The notes below the pieces were generated by a model. The model made no database searches. It worked only from the letters and a program-made list of their open reading frames with translations, and was not told the origin of the DNA. The position numbers were made by a program, and so were the translations under genes. A stretch of DNA of 64,000 nt from Bradyrhizobium diazoefficiens. Its GTDB lineage: Bacteria > Pseudomonadota > Alphaproteobacteria > Rhizobiales > Xanthobacteraceae. Below are positions 53,250 to 63,211 of the stretch, in pieces. Where the stretch lies: NCBI RefSeq assembly GCF_016599855.1, contig NZ_CP067041.1:992001-1056000 (forward strand), given 5' to 3'. The stretch's first letter is position 1, and the number at the start of each line of letters is the position of its first letter.

Positions 53250-54167
53250 TTAAGCCGCCTTTTGCGCGCTCTTGGCGCGAATGCCGAGCAAATGGCTGAT
53301 CGCGAACACGAGATCGGCGCGGTTCATGGTGTAGAAATGGAATGTGTCGACGCCGTGCTTGGCGAGCTTCTGCACCTGCCCGGCGGCAACCGTGGCTGCC
53401 ACCAGCTTGCGGGTCTCGGCGTCCTCGTCGAGACCTTCGAATTTCGCGGCGAACCAGTCCGGTACTGTGGTGCCGGCGCGGGTGACGAAGGCTCTCGCCT
53501 GCTTGAAATTGTGCATGGGCATGATGCCCGGCACGATCGGGATGTTGATGCCCCGCGCGCGCACGCGGTCGAGATAGCGGAAGTAGAGATCGTTATCGAA
53601 GAACACCTGGGTAATCGCGCGCGTCGCGCCGGCATCGACTTTGGCCTTGAGTGTGTCGATGTCTTCGTCGAAGTCGCGCGCCTCGGGGTGCTTCTCGGGA
53701 TAGGCAGACACGCTCACTTCAATGTCGGCGTGCCGCTTCTTGATTCCCGCGACGAGATCGGCCGAGCTTTGATAGCCATCGGGATGGCTCGCATAGGGTG
53801 TGCCGATGCCGCCGGCGGGATCGCCGCGCAAACCGACGATGTGGCGGACGCCGACCTCATGATAGCGGTCGACGATCTCGTCGATCTCGCCGCGCGAAGC
53901 GCCAACGCAGGTCAGATGCGCAGCGGGCAGCAGCGCAGTCTCCTTGAGGATGCGGGTGATAGTCGAATGGGTCCGCTCACGGGTCGAGCCGCCGGCGCCA
54001 TAGGTCACCGAGACGAATTTCGGATCGAGCGGGGCCAGCCGGTTGATGGTCTCCCAGAGATTGCGCTCCATGTCTTCCGTTTTGGGCGGAAAGAACTCGA
54101 ACGAAATCGCAGGCCGCTTTACGGCGAAATGCCCGTCAGTGTGGGCAGGCGTCGTCAAATCGGTCAT
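53250..54167 (-). CDS. metF: 5,10-methylenetetrahydrofolate reductase
   Basis: A flavoprotein of 305 residues with ISFEFFPPKTEDMERNLWETI (catalytic Glu region), FVSVTYGAGGSTRERT, HLTCVGASRGEIDEIV and GVRHIVGLRGDP, all typical of MetF. It reduces methylene-THF to methyl-THF for MetH. ATG 54167 is preferred; a GTG at 54179 is an alternative. The two genes form a metF-metH operon. No SAM or cobalamin riboswitch was recognised in the leader, and the ArsR-type regulator gene sometimes found beside metF in alphaproteobacteria is not adjacent here. Confidence 0.95.
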   Translation of the reverse strand: MTDLTTPAHTDGHFAVKRPAISFEFFPPKTEDMERNLWETINRLAPLDPKFVSVTYGAGGSTRERTHSTITRILKETALLPAAHLTCVGASRGEIDEIVDRYHEVGVRHIVGLRGDPAGGIGTPYASHPDGYQSSADLVAGIKKRHADIEVSVSAYPEKHPEARDFDEDIDTLKAKVDAGATRAITQVFFDNDLYFRYLDRVRARGINIPIVPGIMPMHNFKQARAFVTRAGTTVPDWFAAKFEGLDEDAETRKLVAATVAAGQVQKLAKHGVDTFHFYTMNRADLVFAISHLLGIRAKSAQKAA

Positions 54168-54566
54168 GGCACCACTCACTCCAGGGGCTTGCCAAGGGCT
54201 GGAGGCCGGCAGCCGCGTCTAGCTTCGGAGAGCGTAAGATAGGGCAAAGGCACAATTCTCAACAGCCCATCAACGATGGGAAATGGCCCACTTTTGGTAA
54301 AAACTATCAAATTATCGAGGCAAGGAGGACATGAGTGGGAAGTCCTTCGTTAGATCTATTTCGCAGTTATTTCAATGTTTTAATTCCACCATAGCGAGCA
54401 GTGAGGTGTCACATTTTGATGTGGGCCGGATGAACATCGCGTCACAGAACCTGCATTTGTCCCAACGCCGCCGGGCTTGGCGTACGTGGGGCTTTCCGCT
54501 CGCACACGCCAGACCTGCGTTGGTGACCCATTGCCGCCGCGCGGCCCTTCATTACGTTACCGCGCC
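54168..54566. other. divergent intergenic region between metF and the LLM oxidoreductase
   Basis: About 400 bases. The middle (54255-54320) is AT-rich and likely holds the metF promoter and possibly a plus-strand promoter. A short open frame of low reliability (54331-54570) lies in the second half. I recognise no known riboswitch fold here. Confidence 0.45.
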
Positions 54567-54570
54567 ATGA
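54331..54570 (+). CDS. doubtful small ORF coupled to the LLM gene
   Basis: This 79-codon frame starts at an ATG two bases after AAGGAGG (spacing is shorter than ideal) and its stop overlaps the next gene's start as ATGA. Its codon use is unlike the neighbours, with many A/T third bases in the first half, and no domain, signal peptide or homologue is recognised. It may be an upstream leader frame or chance. Confidence 0.2.
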   Translation: MSGKSFVRSISQLFQCFNSTIASSEVSHFDVGRMNIASQNLHLSQRRRAWRTWGFPLAHARPALVTHCRRAALHYVTAP

Positions 54571-55586
54571 TCCCGCTCTCGGTCCTCGACCTCTCCGTCG
54601 TCACCACAGGCACCAAGCCCGCCGCGGCGCTGCGCAACAGCATTGATCTCGCGCGCCATGTCGACGGGCTTGGCTATCTCCGCTACTGGCTTGCCGAGCA
54701 TCACAATCTCGCCTCGGTCGCGAGCCCGGCGCCGGATGTGATGATCGGGCAGATCGCGGCCGTTACCAAGCATATCCGCGTCGGCTCCGGCGGCGTGATG
54801 TTGCCCAACCACGCGCCCCTGGTCGTCGCCGAGCGCTTCAAGATGCTGGAGGCGCTGTTTCCCGGCCGCATCGACCTCGGCCTCGGCCGCGCGCCTGGCA
54901 CCGACGGCGCCACGGCTTACGCGCTGCGCAGCCGGCTCGACCGCCGCGAGGGCGACGATTTCCTGGAGCGGCTGCACGAATTGATCCTGTGGGAGACCCG
55001 TGAATTCCCTGCGGGACATCCCTACCACAACGTCGTCGCCATGCCCGACGACAGTCCGCTGCCGCCGATCTGGCTGCTCGGCTCCAGTGATTATTCCTCC
55101 GAGCTCGCAGCCCAAGTCGGCATGGGCTTCGCCTTCGCCCATCACTTCGCATCCCACGATGCGATCGACGCGATGGTGCATTATCGCAACCGCTTCCAGC
55201 CTTCGGCTTGGCGCGCGAGCCCGCACGCGATCCTCGCAGTCGCCGTCATCACGGCCGACACGGACGAGGAGGCCGAAAAGCTCGCCGCCTCCTTCGACCT
55301 CAACCGCCTCCGCCGCGACCGCGGCCAATATCTGCCGCTGCCGAGCGTCGAGGAAGCACTGGCCTATCCCTATACGGATGCCGAGCGGACCTCAATCCTG
55401 CGCAACCGGTCGCGCCTGTTCGTCGGCAATCCCGCGACCGTGCAGAAGAAGCTTCAGCCGCTGATGGATGCGAGCAAGCCGGACGAATTGATGGTGATCA
55501 CGGCAGTGTACGACCACGAAGCGCGGAAGAAGTCGTATTCGCTGCTGGCGGAAGCGTTTGGATTGGCCAAAAGAGAAGCGGCTTAA
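54567..55586 (+). CDS. LLM-class flavin-dependent oxidoreductase
   Basis: A protein of 339 residues of the bacterial luciferase-like monooxygenase superfamily. It has [42 protein letters not shown] near the start, and then [42 protein letters not shown], the segment that defines this class (similar to YhbW). It is expected to bind FMNH2 or F420. Substrate is unknown. The start was chosen at ATG 54567 because the family N-terminus (IPLSVLDLS) begins there; the open frame runs further upstream without homology. Confidence 0.87.
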   Translation: MIPLSVLDLSVVTTGTKPAAALRNSIDLARHVDGLGYLRYWLAEHHNLASVASPAPDVMIGQIAAVTKHIRVGSGGVMLPNHAPLVVAERFKMLEALFPGRIDLGLGRAPGTDGATAYALRSRLDRREGDDFLERLHELILWETREFPAGHPYHNVVAMPDDSPLPPIWLLGSSDYSSELAAQVGMGFAFAHHFASHDAIDAMVHYRNRFQPSAWRASPHAILAVAVITADTDEEAEKLAASFDLNRLRRDRGQYLPLPSVEEALAYPYTDAERTSILRNRSRLFVGNPATVQKKLQPLMDASKPDELMVITAVYDHEARKKSYSLLAEAFGLAKREAA

Positions 55587-55595
55587 CCCGCTCTC

Positions 55596-55712
55596 GTGCC
55601 CCGGACGCCAGCGCAGCGCTTCTTCAGCGGTGTGCTGCTGAGCCGGGGCCCATCGCAGCCCCGAGTTTCGCGGCCTCTGGGTCCCGGCTCGCGCTTCGCG
55701 CGTCCGGGACAC
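55596..55712. repeat. palindromic intergenic repeat, divergent copy D
   Basis: The outer arms GTGCCCCGGACGC and GCGTCCGGGACAC and the inner CCGGGGCCCA and TGGGTCCCGG give the same two-step palindrome as copies A-C, with a different outer sequence. It lies between convergent ends of the LLM oxidoreductase and pheA genes. Confidence 0.7.
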
Positions 55713-55716
55713 GAAA

Positions 55717-56574
55717 TCAATCCTGCGTCTCGCTGAAGGTCGCGCGGAACGGGTGTCCCGGATACACGCCGACGATTCGGAATTCGCGCGAGAAGAATTT
55801 CAGCTCCTCGATGGCGAAGGCGAGTCCCTTGTCTTCAGGGTGACCGTCCACATCCGCGTAAAATTGCGTAGCGAAGAAGTTGCCGTCGACCATGTAGCTC
55901 TCGAGCTTGGTCATGTTGACGCCGTTGGTGGCAAAGCCGCCGAGCGCCTTGTAGAGCGCGGCGGGTAGGTTGCGCACCCGAAATACAAAAGTCGTGACCA
56001 GCGGGCCTGAACCTTGCGCCGCCCATTTCGGCTCGCGCGCCAGCACCACAAAGCGCGTGGTGTTGTGGGCCTCGTCCTCGATGTCTTCGGCGAGGATGTC
56101 GAGGCCGTAGATCTTTGCGGCGAGGCGCGAGGCGATCGCGGCGACGGTCTTGTCGTCGCGTTCGGAGATATCGCGGGCGCTGCCGGCGGTATCGGCGTGC
56201 ACGATCGGCTTGACACCCAGCTTGCGGATGACGCGGCGGCACTGGCCGAGCGCGTGCACATGGCTCTCGACAGACTTGATGTCGGAAATTTTGGTTCCCT
56301 TCACCGCCATCAATTGATGCCGAACCGGCAAGAACCACTCGCCGATGATGAAGAGCCCGGAGGCCGGCAACAGATGATGGATGTCGGCGACGCGGCCGGC
56401 GACCGAGTTCTCGATCGGGATCATGCCGAGATCGGCCTCGCCCGAGGAGATCGCCGAGAGCGCGTCCTCGAAGGTGGCGCAGGGCATCGGCTCAGCGTCA
56501 GGATAGGCCTCGACGATGGCGATGTGGGAGTTGGCGCCAGGTTCGCCCTGGAATGCGATCTTCATCTTGCTCAT
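55717..56574 (-). CDS. pheA: prephenate dehydratase
   Basis: A monofunctional enzyme of 285 residues with a prephenate dehydratase domain (about 5-185) and an ACT regulatory domain (about 197-275). The catalytic T-R-F motif is in DEAHNTTRFVVLAREP. The ACT part has VRNLPAALYKALGGFATNGVNMTKLESYMV. In the ESRP motif that binds phenylalanine in Escherichia coli, only E-S is kept (ESYM). No chorismate mutase domain is fused. It makes phenylpyruvate in phenylalanine synthesis. It is 21 bases downstream of kdsB and probably co-transcribed. Confidence 0.93.
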   Translation of the reverse strand: MSKMKIAFQGEPGANSHIAIVEAYPDAEPMPCATFEDALSAISSGEADLGMIPIENSVAGRVADIHHLLPASGLFIIGEWFLPVRHQLMAVKGTKISDIKSVESHVHALGQCRRVIRKLGVKPIVHADTAGSARDISERDDKTVAAIASRLAAKIYGLDILAEDIEDEAHNTTRFVVLAREPKWAAQGSGPLVTTFVFRVRNLPAALYKALGGFATNGVNMTKLESYMVDGNFFATQFYADVDGHPEDKGLAFAIEELKFFSREFRIVGVYPGHPFRATFSETQD

Positions 56575-56595
56575 GATCGGCCTTGTAGCAGCGGC

Positions 56596-57336
56596 TCAGG
56601 ATTTGGAAAGGATGCCGCGCGCGGTCTCGAGGTCAGGCGGCGTGTCGACGCCGCGGGGCACGCTGTCGACGATGATGATGTCGATGCGCATGCCGGCTTC
56701 CACCGCCCTGAGCTGCTCCAGATTTTCCTGAACCTCAAGGGGGGAGCGCGGCAGCGAGACGTAGCGCTCCAGCGCCGCGCGGCGGTACGCATAGAGGCCA
56801 ATATGGTGGTAGCGCGGTCCGTCGCCGTAGGGCGCGGTGGCCCGGGTAAAATAGAGCGCCCGCAACCGCCGCGGCCCGATCGGCGAGCCGATAGCCTTCA
56901 CGACGCTCGGGGCCAGGTCTTCTTCCTCGGTGTGAATCTGTGAAGCCAGCGTCACGATATCGACCGCGGGATCGTCAAACGGCGGCAGCACCTCCCGGAT
57001 GGTCTGCGGCGTGATCGTCGGAAAATCCCCCTGGAGATTGATCACGATCTCGGCCTTGCCGTCCGGGTCGAGCTTCTGCATGGCCTCGTGGATGCGGTCC
57101 GAGCCGGACGGATGCGTCGAGCGGGTCATCACGGCCTCGCCGCCATGGGCGGTCACGACGGACGCGATCTCGTCGGTATCGGTAGCCACCGCGACCCGGC
57201 CGATGCCGGCCGCTTCGGCGCGCCGCATCACGTGCACGATCATCGGCAGGCCCGCGATGTCGGCGAGCGGCTTGCCGGGCAGGCGGGTGGCCGCCATGCG
57301 CGCCGGGATCAGCACCAGAATGCGGGGATCAATCAT
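56596..57336 (-). CDS. kdsB: 3-deoxy-manno-octulosonate cytidylyltransferase
   Basis: A 246-residue enzyme with the CMP-Kdo synthetase motifs: [58 protein letters not shown], and a later HIGLYAYRR. It activates Kdo for lipid A/LPS core synthesis in the cytoplasm. ATG 57336 was chosen because the family N-terminus starts there; the open frame extends far upstream into the cycM region on the other strand. It is divergent from cycM and upstream of pheA. Confidence 0.93.
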   Translation of the reverse strand: MIDPRILVLIPARMAATRLPGKPLADIAGLPMIVHVMRRAEAAGIGRVAVATDTDEIASVVTAHGGEAVMTRSTHPSGSDRIHEAMQKLDPDGKAEIVINLQGDFPTITPQTIREVLPPFDDPAVDIVTLASQIHTEEEDLAPSVVKAIGSPIGPRRLRALYFTRATAPYGDGPRYHHIGLYAYRRAALERYVSLPRSPLEVQENLEQLRAVEAGMRIDIIIVDSVPRGVDTPPDLETARGILSKS

Positions 57337-57555
57337 CGGTTCAAGAGCCTGGAAACGGGAGGTTTTCCGCCGCGAGAAATGGGGTGGGGACGGGTTCGAA
57401 GCCGGGTCGCTTATACGGGTTGCCAGACCACGGGCAAACCGATATCTCAATGGCAAAACTCGGGGAAACAATAAGGAACGCTTGATTCTCCCGAGGCTCG
57501 TCCTGGCGGCCGCCCGGCCGCTTATTCTTTCTTGCGGTGTGGGGCCTGGCCGGAA

Positions 57556-58110
57556 ATGGACTCTTTCGAACTCAACAAGATTCTCGGTGCCGTACTCGGC
57601 ACCTGTCTCGTCCTGCTGGTGACGAGCTTCACCGCCCAGGCGCTGTTCTCGCCCAAGATGCCGGAAAAGCCGGGCTTCGAGATCGCCGTGAAGGAAGAGG
57701 CCGGCGACAAGGGTGGCGCCGCCCCGGCCGCTGCCCCGTCCGAGCCGATCGAAAAGCTGCTCCAGACCGCATCCGTCGAGAAGGGCGCGGCCGCCGCCAA
57801 GAAGTGCGGCGCCTGCCACACCTTCGAGAAGGGCGGCCCGAACCGGGTCGGTCCGAACCTCTACGGCATCGTTGGCGACCACCGCGGCGAAGACCGCAAC
57901 GGCTTCAACTTCTCGGCGGCGATGAAGGCGAAGGGCGGCACCTGGACCATCGACGATTTGAACAAGTTCATCGCCAATCCGAAGGGTTTCATCCCGGGCA
58001 CCGCGATGGGCTTTGCCGGCATCCCGAAGGACTCGGAGCGTGCCGACGTCATCGCCTACCTGAACAGCCTCTCCGACAGCCCGAAGCCGCTCCCGACTGC
58101 GGCGAAATAA
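57556..58110 (+). CDS. cycM: membrane-anchored cytochrome c CycM
   Basis: A protein of 184 residues. An uncleaved N-terminal helix (about 9-30) anchors it to the membrane, a flexible Ala/Pro-rich linker follows, and then a class I cytochrome c domain with heme site Cys84-Cys87-His88 (KCGACH) and axial Met151 (GTAMGFAG). I recognise the sequence and length as CycM of Bradyrhizobium, which carries electrons between the bc1 complex and the aa3 oxidase. It is one of the clearest clues to the genus. It has its own terminator and no co-directional operon partner. Confidence 0.95.
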   Translation: MDSFELNKILGAVLGTCLVLLVTSFTAQALFSPKMPEKPGFEIAVKEEAGDKGGAAPAAAPSEPIEKLLQTASVEKGAAAAKKCGACHTFEKGGPNRVGPNLYGIVGDHRGEDRNGFNFSAAMKAKGGTWTIDDLNKFIANPKGFIPGTAMGFAGIPKDSERADVIAYLNSLSDSPKPLPTAAK

Positions 58111-58135
58111 GGCTCTTCAACGACCGATTTGGAAG

Positions 58136-58166
58136 ACGGCCAGGCCTCAAAGCCTGGCCGTTTCCG
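58136..58166 (+). terminator. Rho-independent terminator of cycM
   Basis: ACGGCCAGGC and GCCTGGCCGT form a 10-bp stem around CTCAAA and are followed by TTTCC. It starts 25 bases after the cycM stop. Confidence 0.85.
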
Positions 58167-58320
58167 TATCCGAGCCTCGCGGCGTTGTTATCGGGGCGTT
58201 TGGCCGCATCTGGGAAGCCGTCCGGCCTTTCGAGATGAGGAAAAAGCAACATATTCCGTCGAAACCTCGCCTATATTGAGCACTTAAAGGAGTAGCCTCC
58301 TTCAAGACAGGGATGTTGAT

Positions 58321-60216
58321 TTGGCCATTACCCGACGCGATCTCCTGCTCACCGGCGCGGCCGTTGCTGCGCTTCCTGCCCTCGGCTCTGTGGCGGGTGT
58401 TCCCGTCGTCTCCGCGGCAGACGCGCAATCGGCCGGTGAGCTGCCCTGGCGTCACGCGCTGTCGCTGTTTGGCGACATCAAATATCCCGCCGATTTCAAG
58501 CGCTTCGACTATGTCAATCCGGACGCGCCGAAGGGCGGCGTCGCCCGACAGATTGCGATCGGGACCTTCGACAATTTCAACCTCGCGGTTGCCGGGATCA
58601 AGGGCTCGCTCGCGCCGGCTGCGGCGCTGATCTACGAAACGCTGATGACCCGCTCGCAGGACGAGGTCACCACCGAATATGGCGAGCTCGCCGAATCCGC
58701 GCAGCATCCGGACGATTTCTCCTGGGTGACCTACCGCTTGCGGAAAGAGGCGCGCTGGCACGACGGCAAGCCGGTGACGCCCGAGGACGTGATCTTCTCG
58801 CTGGAGAGCTTGAAGAAGCTGAGCCCGATGTACGCCTCCTACTATCGCCATGTCGTGAAGGTGGAGAAGAGCGGCGAGCGCGACGTCAAGTTCACCTTCG
58901 ACGCGCCCGGCAATCGCGAGCTGCCGACCATCGTCGGCGAGCTCATTGTGCTGCCGAAGCATTGGTGGGAGGGCACCGACCCGCAGGGGCGCAAGCGCGA
59001 CATCAGTGCGACCACCCTGGAGCCGCCGCTCGGCTCTGGTCCCTACAAGATCAAGGAGTTCGAGGCCGGACGATCGATCAAGCTCGAACGCGTCAAGGAC
59101 TATTGGGGCGTCAACGTCCCGAGCCAGATCGGCACTAACAATTTCGACGAGCTGCGATTCGAGTTCTTCCGCGACAACCTTGTCGCGCTGGAAGCCTTCA
59201 AGGCCGACCAGGCCGACTGGATCGCGGAAAATTCCGCCAAGCAATGGGCGACTGCCTACGATTTCCCGGCAGTGGCCGAGAAGCGGGTGATCAAGGAGGA
59301 ATTTCCGATCAACGATTCCGGCCGTATGCAGGCCTTCGCCTTCAACATCCGCCGTAACCAGTTTAGGGACCCGCGGCTGCGCCGGGCCTTCAATTACGCG
59401 TTCGATTTCGAGGAGATGAACAAGCAGCTGTTTTACGGCCAGTACAAACGCATCAACAGCTATTTCGAGGGCACCGAGCTGGCCTCTTCCGGTCTGCCGG
59501 AAGGACAGGAGCTGGCGATTCTTCAAGCCGTGAAGGACAAGGTGCCGCCTGAAGTCTTCACCACAGCGTACCAGAATCCGGTCGGCGGTACCCCCGAAGC
59601 CGTGCGCGCCAATCTGCGCGAGGCGGCAAAGCTGCTGAAGGAGGCCGGCTTCGAGGTGCGCGACCACAAGCTGGTCGATAGCACCGGCAAGCCGCTCTCC
59701 GTCGAGATCCTGGTGCAAGATCCGTCGTCGGAGCGCATCGCGCTGTTCTATAAGCCTTCGCTGGAGCGGATTGGCGTCGGCGCCTCGATCCGCGTCGTCG
59801 ACGATGCGCAGTACCAGAACCGGCTGCGCAGCTTCGATTTCGACATGATCATCGATCAATGGGGCGAGTCGCTTTCGCCCGGCAACGAGCAGCGCGAGTT
59901 CTGGGGCTCGCAGGCCGCCGACATGCCGGGTTCGCGCAATACCATCGGCATCAAGAACCCGGCGATCGATGCGTTGATCGAGAAGGTGATCTACGCCAAG
60001 GATCGCAGCGAGCTGGTCGCCGCGACCCACGCGCTCGATCGCGTGCTGCTGTGGAATTTCTATCTCGTACCGCAATTCACCTATGGCTTCTCGCGCTACG
60101 CTCGCTGGGACCGCTTCAGTCATGCCGAGCCGCTGCCGAAATACGGCCGGTCCGGCCTGCCGGCACTGTGGTGGTACGACGCTGAAAAGGCGGCGCGCAT
60201 CGGAAAACGCTCTTGA
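58321..60216 (+). CDS. YejA-type peptide ABC transporter substrate-binding protein, first copy
   Basis: A family 5 extracellular binding protein of 631 residues. The N-terminus has twin arginines before a hydrophobic stretch (ITRRDLLLTGAAVAALPAL), a Tat-like signal. The mature part has LPWRHALSLFGDIKYPADFKRFDYVNPDAPKGG, typical of YejA, and ends PALWWYDAEKAARIG. The start is TTG 58321, with AGGG about eight bases upstream; there is no suitable ATG in this frame. The first of two tandem binding proteins feeding the YejB/YejE permeases. The family carries peptides, including microcin C in Escherichia coli. Confidence 0.88.
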   Translation: MAITRRDLLLTGAAVAALPALGSVAGVPVVSAADAQSAGELPWRHALSLFGDIKYPADFKRFDYVNPDAPKGGVARQIAIGTFDNFNLAVAGIKGSLAPAAALIYETLMTRSQDEVTTEYGELAESAQHPDDFSWVTYRLRKEARWHDGKPVTPEDVIFSLESLKKLSPMYASYYRHVVKVEKSGERDVKFTFDAPGNRELPTIVGELIVLPKHWWEGTDPQGRKRDISATTLEPPLGSGPYKIKEFEAGRSIKLERVKDYWGVNVPSQIGTNNFDELRFEFFRDNLVALEAFKADQADWIAENSAKQWATAYDFPAVAEKRVIKEEFPINDSGRMQAFAFNIRRNQFRDPRLRRAFNYAFDFEEMNKQLFYGQYKRINSYFEGTELASSGLPEGQELAILQAVKDKVPPEVFTTAYQNPVGGTPEAVRANLREAAKLLKEAGFEVRDHKLVDSTGKPLSVEILVQDPSSERIALFYKPSLERIGVGASIRVVDDAQYQNRLRSFDFDMIIDQWGESLSPGNEQREFWGSQAADMPGSRNTIGIKNPAIDALIEKVIYAKDRSELVAATHALDRVLLWNFYLVPQFTYGFSRYARWDRFSHAEPLPKYGRSGLPALWWYDAEKAARIGKRS

Positions 60217-60230
60217 GGAAGCAATCGCGC

Positions 60231-62099
60231 ATGGCGCAGCTTTCACGCCGGCATGTGCTGGCTCTGGGTGCCGGCGCCTTGACCGCGCCGCTGGTGCATG
60301 GTGCGCGGGCGTCCGAGGGGCCCGCCGAGGCTCACGGCATGTCAGCCTTCGGCGATCTCAAATATCGCGCCAATTTCCACCATTTCGAATACGTCAATGC
60401 CGACGCGCCGAAGGGCGGCGCGTTCTCGCTGATCCCCTCGGTGCGGGCGTACAACCAGTCCTATTTCACGTTCTCTTCGCTCAACGCCTACATCCTGAAG
60501 GGCGAGGGCGCGCAGGGCATGGACATGACCTTCGCGCCGTTGATGGCGCGCGCCAATGACGAGCCCGACGCGATGTACGGACTCGCTGCCAGGTCGGTGC
60601 GGATCTCGCCGGACAAGCTGACCTACACCTTCACGATCCGGCCCGAGGCTCGTTTCCACGACGGCTCCAGGCTCACCGCTCGTGATGTCGCCTTCTCGCT
60701 CACCGTGTTGAAAGAGAAAGGCCACCCGCTGATCGTGGTGCAGCTGCGTGATTTCGTGAAGGCCGAGGCGCTCGACGACGCCACTGTGGTCGTTACCTTC
60801 GCGCCGAACCGCGCACGCGACGTGCCGCTCTATGTCGTGAGCCTGCCGATCTTCTCGAAGGCGTATTACGCCACGCGCGCCTTCGATGAATCGACGCTCG
60901 ATACGCCGCTCGGCTCCGGCCCGTACAAGGTCGGCAAATTCGAGGTCAACCGCTACATCGAATACGAGCGCGTCAAGGACTGGTGGGGCGCCGACCTGCC
61001 GGTCTGCCGCGGCAGCTACAATTTCGACACGGTACGCTACGAGTTCTACCGTGACCGCGACGTCGCCTTCGAAGGCTTCACCGGCAAGAACTATCTCTTC
61101 CGCGAGGAGCTCACGGCGCGGATCTGGGCGACGCGCTACGACTTCCCGGCGGTGAAGGACGGCCGCGTCAAGCAGGAGCAGTTGCCGGACGAGACCCCGT
61201 CGGGCGCGCAGGGCTGGTTCATCAATACGCGTCGCGACAAATTCACGGATCCGCGCGTGCGCGAAGCGCTGATCGACGCCTTCGACTTCGAGTGGACCAA
61301 CAAGTCGATCATGTACGGCGCCTATGCGCGCACGGTCTCGCCCTTCCAGAACTCGGACATGATGGTGTCAGGCCCGCCTTCGCCGGAAGAGCTCGCACTG
61401 CTGGAGCAATTCCGTGGCAAGGTGCCCGACGAAGTGTTCGGCCGGCCTTTCGTGCCGCCGGTGTCGGATGGCTCCGGTCAGGATCGCGCCCTGTTGCGTA
61501 AGGCGGGCGAGCTGCTCAACGAAGCCGGCTACCTCATCAAGGATCGCAAGCGGGTGCTGCCCAATGGCGAGCCCTTCACGATCGAATTCCTGAACGACGA
61601 GCAGTCGATCCAGCCGCATCATGGGCCTTATCTGAAGAACCTCGCGACGCTCGGCATCGACGCCACGTTCCGCCTGGTCGACGCCGTGCAGTACCGCGCG
61701 CGGCTCGAGGATTTCGATTTCGACATGACGATCGAACGCTTCTCGATGTCGGCAACGCCCGGCGATGCCATGCGGGCGTTCTTCTCCTCCCAGGCCGCCA
61801 AGACCAAGGGCTCGTATAATCTCGCCGGCATCTCCGATCCGATTATCGATGCGCTGATCGAGAAGATCATTGCCGCCAAGACCCGGGCGGAACTGACCAC
61901 GGCCTGCCGCGCTTTCGACCGCGTGTTCCGGGCCGGGCGCTATTGGGTGCCGCAATGGTACGCGAACTTCCATCGCGTCGCCTATTGGGACCAGTTCAGC
62001 CATCCCGACAAGCCGCCGAAATATGCGCAGGGCGTCGGTGCGCCGGAGAACTGGTGGTACGACGCCGCCAAGGCGGCCAAGCTCGAGCAGGCGAAATAA
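60231..62099 (+). CDS. YejA-type peptide ABC transporter substrate-binding protein, second copy
   Basis: A 622-residue paralogue of the preceding protein, also with a Tat-like signal (LSRRHVLALGAGALTAPLVHG). Both share the FGDLKYRANFHHFEYVNADAPKGG block and the C-terminal WWYDAAKAAKLEQ. ATG 60231 follows GAGGAAG. The stop lies two bases before yejB, so this copy is the one most tightly coupled to the permeases. The two proteins differ widely elsewhere, suggesting separate peptide ranges. Confidence 0.88.
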   Translation: MAQLSRRHVLALGAGALTAPLVHGARASEGPAEAHGMSAFGDLKYRANFHHFEYVNADAPKGGAFSLIPSVRAYNQSYFTFSSLNAYILKGEGAQGMDMTFAPLMARANDEPDAMYGLAARSVRISPDKLTYTFTIRPEARFHDGSRLTARDVAFSLTVLKEKGHPLIVVQLRDFVKAEALDDATVVVTFAPNRARDVPLYVVSLPIFSKAYYATRAFDESTLDTPLGSGPYKVGKFEVNRYIEYERVKDWWGADLPVCRGSYNFDTVRYEFYRDRDVAFEGFTGKNYLFREELTARIWATRYDFPAVKDGRVKQEQLPDETPSGAQGWFINTRRDKFTDPRVREALIDAFDFEWTNKSIMYGAYARTVSPFQNSDMMVSGPPSPEELALLEQFRGKVPDEVFGRPFVPPVSDGSGQDRALLRKAGELLNEAGYLIKDRKRVLPNGEPFTIEFLNDEQSIQPHHGPYLKNLATLGIDATFRLVDAVQYRARLEDFDFDMTIERFSMSATPGDAMRAFFSSQAAKTKGSYNLAGISDPIIDALIEKIIAAKTRAELTTACRAFDRVFRAGRYWVPQWYANFHRVAYWDQFSHPDKPPKYAQGVGAPENWWYDAAKAAKLEQAK

Positions 62100-62101
62100 C
62101 C

Positions 62102-63211
62102 ATGAGCGCTTATATCGCCCGCCGCATCCTCCTGATGATTCCGACGTTGCTCGGAATCCTCTTCGTCTCCTTTGTCGTTGTGCAGTTCGCGCCGGGCGGT
62201 CCGGTCGAGCGCGTGATCGCGCAGCTTTCCGGTGCCGACACCGGCGGCAGCTCGCGCATCTCGGGCGGCGGCGATTTTGCGCAGCGCGCGCCCGGCCAGC
62301 TGGGGGCTGGCGGCGATGCCATCAACTCGAAATATCGGGGCGCGCAGGGCCTCGATCCTGATTTCATCAAGAAGCTTGAAGTGCAATTCGGTTTCGACAA
62401 GCCGGCGCCGGAACGCTTTGCGCTGATGGTGTGGAATTTCTCCCGCTTTGATTTCGGCAAGAGCTATTTCCGCGATGTCAGCGTGATCCAGCTGATCAAG
62501 GAGAAGCTGCCGGTCTCGATCTCGCTCGGCATCTGGCTGACGCTGATCACCTATCTGATCTCGATCCCGCTTGGCATCCGCAAGGCGGTGAAGGACGGCA
62601 CGCGCTTCGACACCTGGACCTCGGCAATCATCATCATCGGTTTCGCGATTCCAGGCTTCCTGTTCGCGATCCTGCTGATCATCCTGTTCGCCGGCGGCTC
62701 ATTCTTCAACATATTCCCGCTGCGCGGCCTGACCTCGGACGGCTGGTCGCAATTCCCCTGGTACTGGAAGATCATCGATTACTTCTGGCACATCACTCTG
62801 CCGCTGATCTCAATGGGGCTCAGCGCGTTCGCGACCATGACGCTGCTGACCAAGAATTCGTTCCTGGACGAGATCCGCAAGCAATATGTCATGACCGCGC
62901 GCGCCAAGGGCTGTAGCGAGACCCAGGTGCTTTACGGCCACATCTTTCGCAACGCGATGCTGATCGTGATCGCTGGTTTTCCGGGCGCCTTCATCCATGC
63001 CTTCTTCTCGGGCTCGCTGCTGATCGAGACCATCTTCTCGCTGGATGGGCTTGGGCTGCTGAGTTTCGAGAGCGTGCTCAACCGCGACTATCCCGTGGTG
63101 TTCGGCACGCTCTACATCTTTTCGCTGGTCGGTCTCGTGGTCAATCTGATCTCCGATCTGACCTATATGTGGATCGATCCGCGGATCGACTTCGAGGCGA
63201 GGGAGGTCTGA
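62102..63211 (+). CDS. yejB: YejB-type peptide ABC transporter permease
   Basis: A permease of 369 residues with the DppB/OppB-type plan: an N-terminal helix (YIARRILLMIPTLLGILFVSFVVVQFAPGGPVERV), a long periplasmic loop holding a Gly-rich stretch, and five more helices. The EAA loop is EIRKQYVMTARAKGCSETQVLYGHIFRNAML. The length and the insert match YejB. Its stop overlaps the next start (TGATG), tying it to yejE. The ATPase (YejF) is expected beyond the window. Confidence 0.92.
   Translation: MSAYIARRILLMIPTLLGILFVSFVVVQFAPGGPVERVIAQLSGADTGGSSRISGGGDFAQRAPGQLGAGGDAINSKYRGAQGLDPDFIKKLEVQFGFDKPAPERFALMVWNFSRFDFGKSYFRDVSVIQLIKEKLPVSISLGIWLTLITYLISIPLGIRKAVKDGTRFDTWTSAIIIIGFAIPGFLFAILLIILFAGGSFFNIFPLRGLTSDGWSQFPWYWKIIDYFWHITLPLISMGLSAFATMTLLTKNSFLDEIRKQYVMTARAKGCSETQVLYGHIFRNAMLIVIAGFPGAFIHAFFSGSLLIETIFSLDGLGLLSFESVLNRDYPVVFGTLYIFSLVGLVVNLISDLTYMWIDPRIDFEAREV

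Noticed and set aside
54168..54330. Possible SAM or cobalamin riboswitch in the metF leader
   Set aside because: No conserved core elements of either class could be matched by eye.
58147..60246. Minus-strand open frame of about 700 codons opposite the first YejA-type gene
   Set aside because: Composition is that of a shadow frame; the plus strand encodes a full family 5 binding protein.
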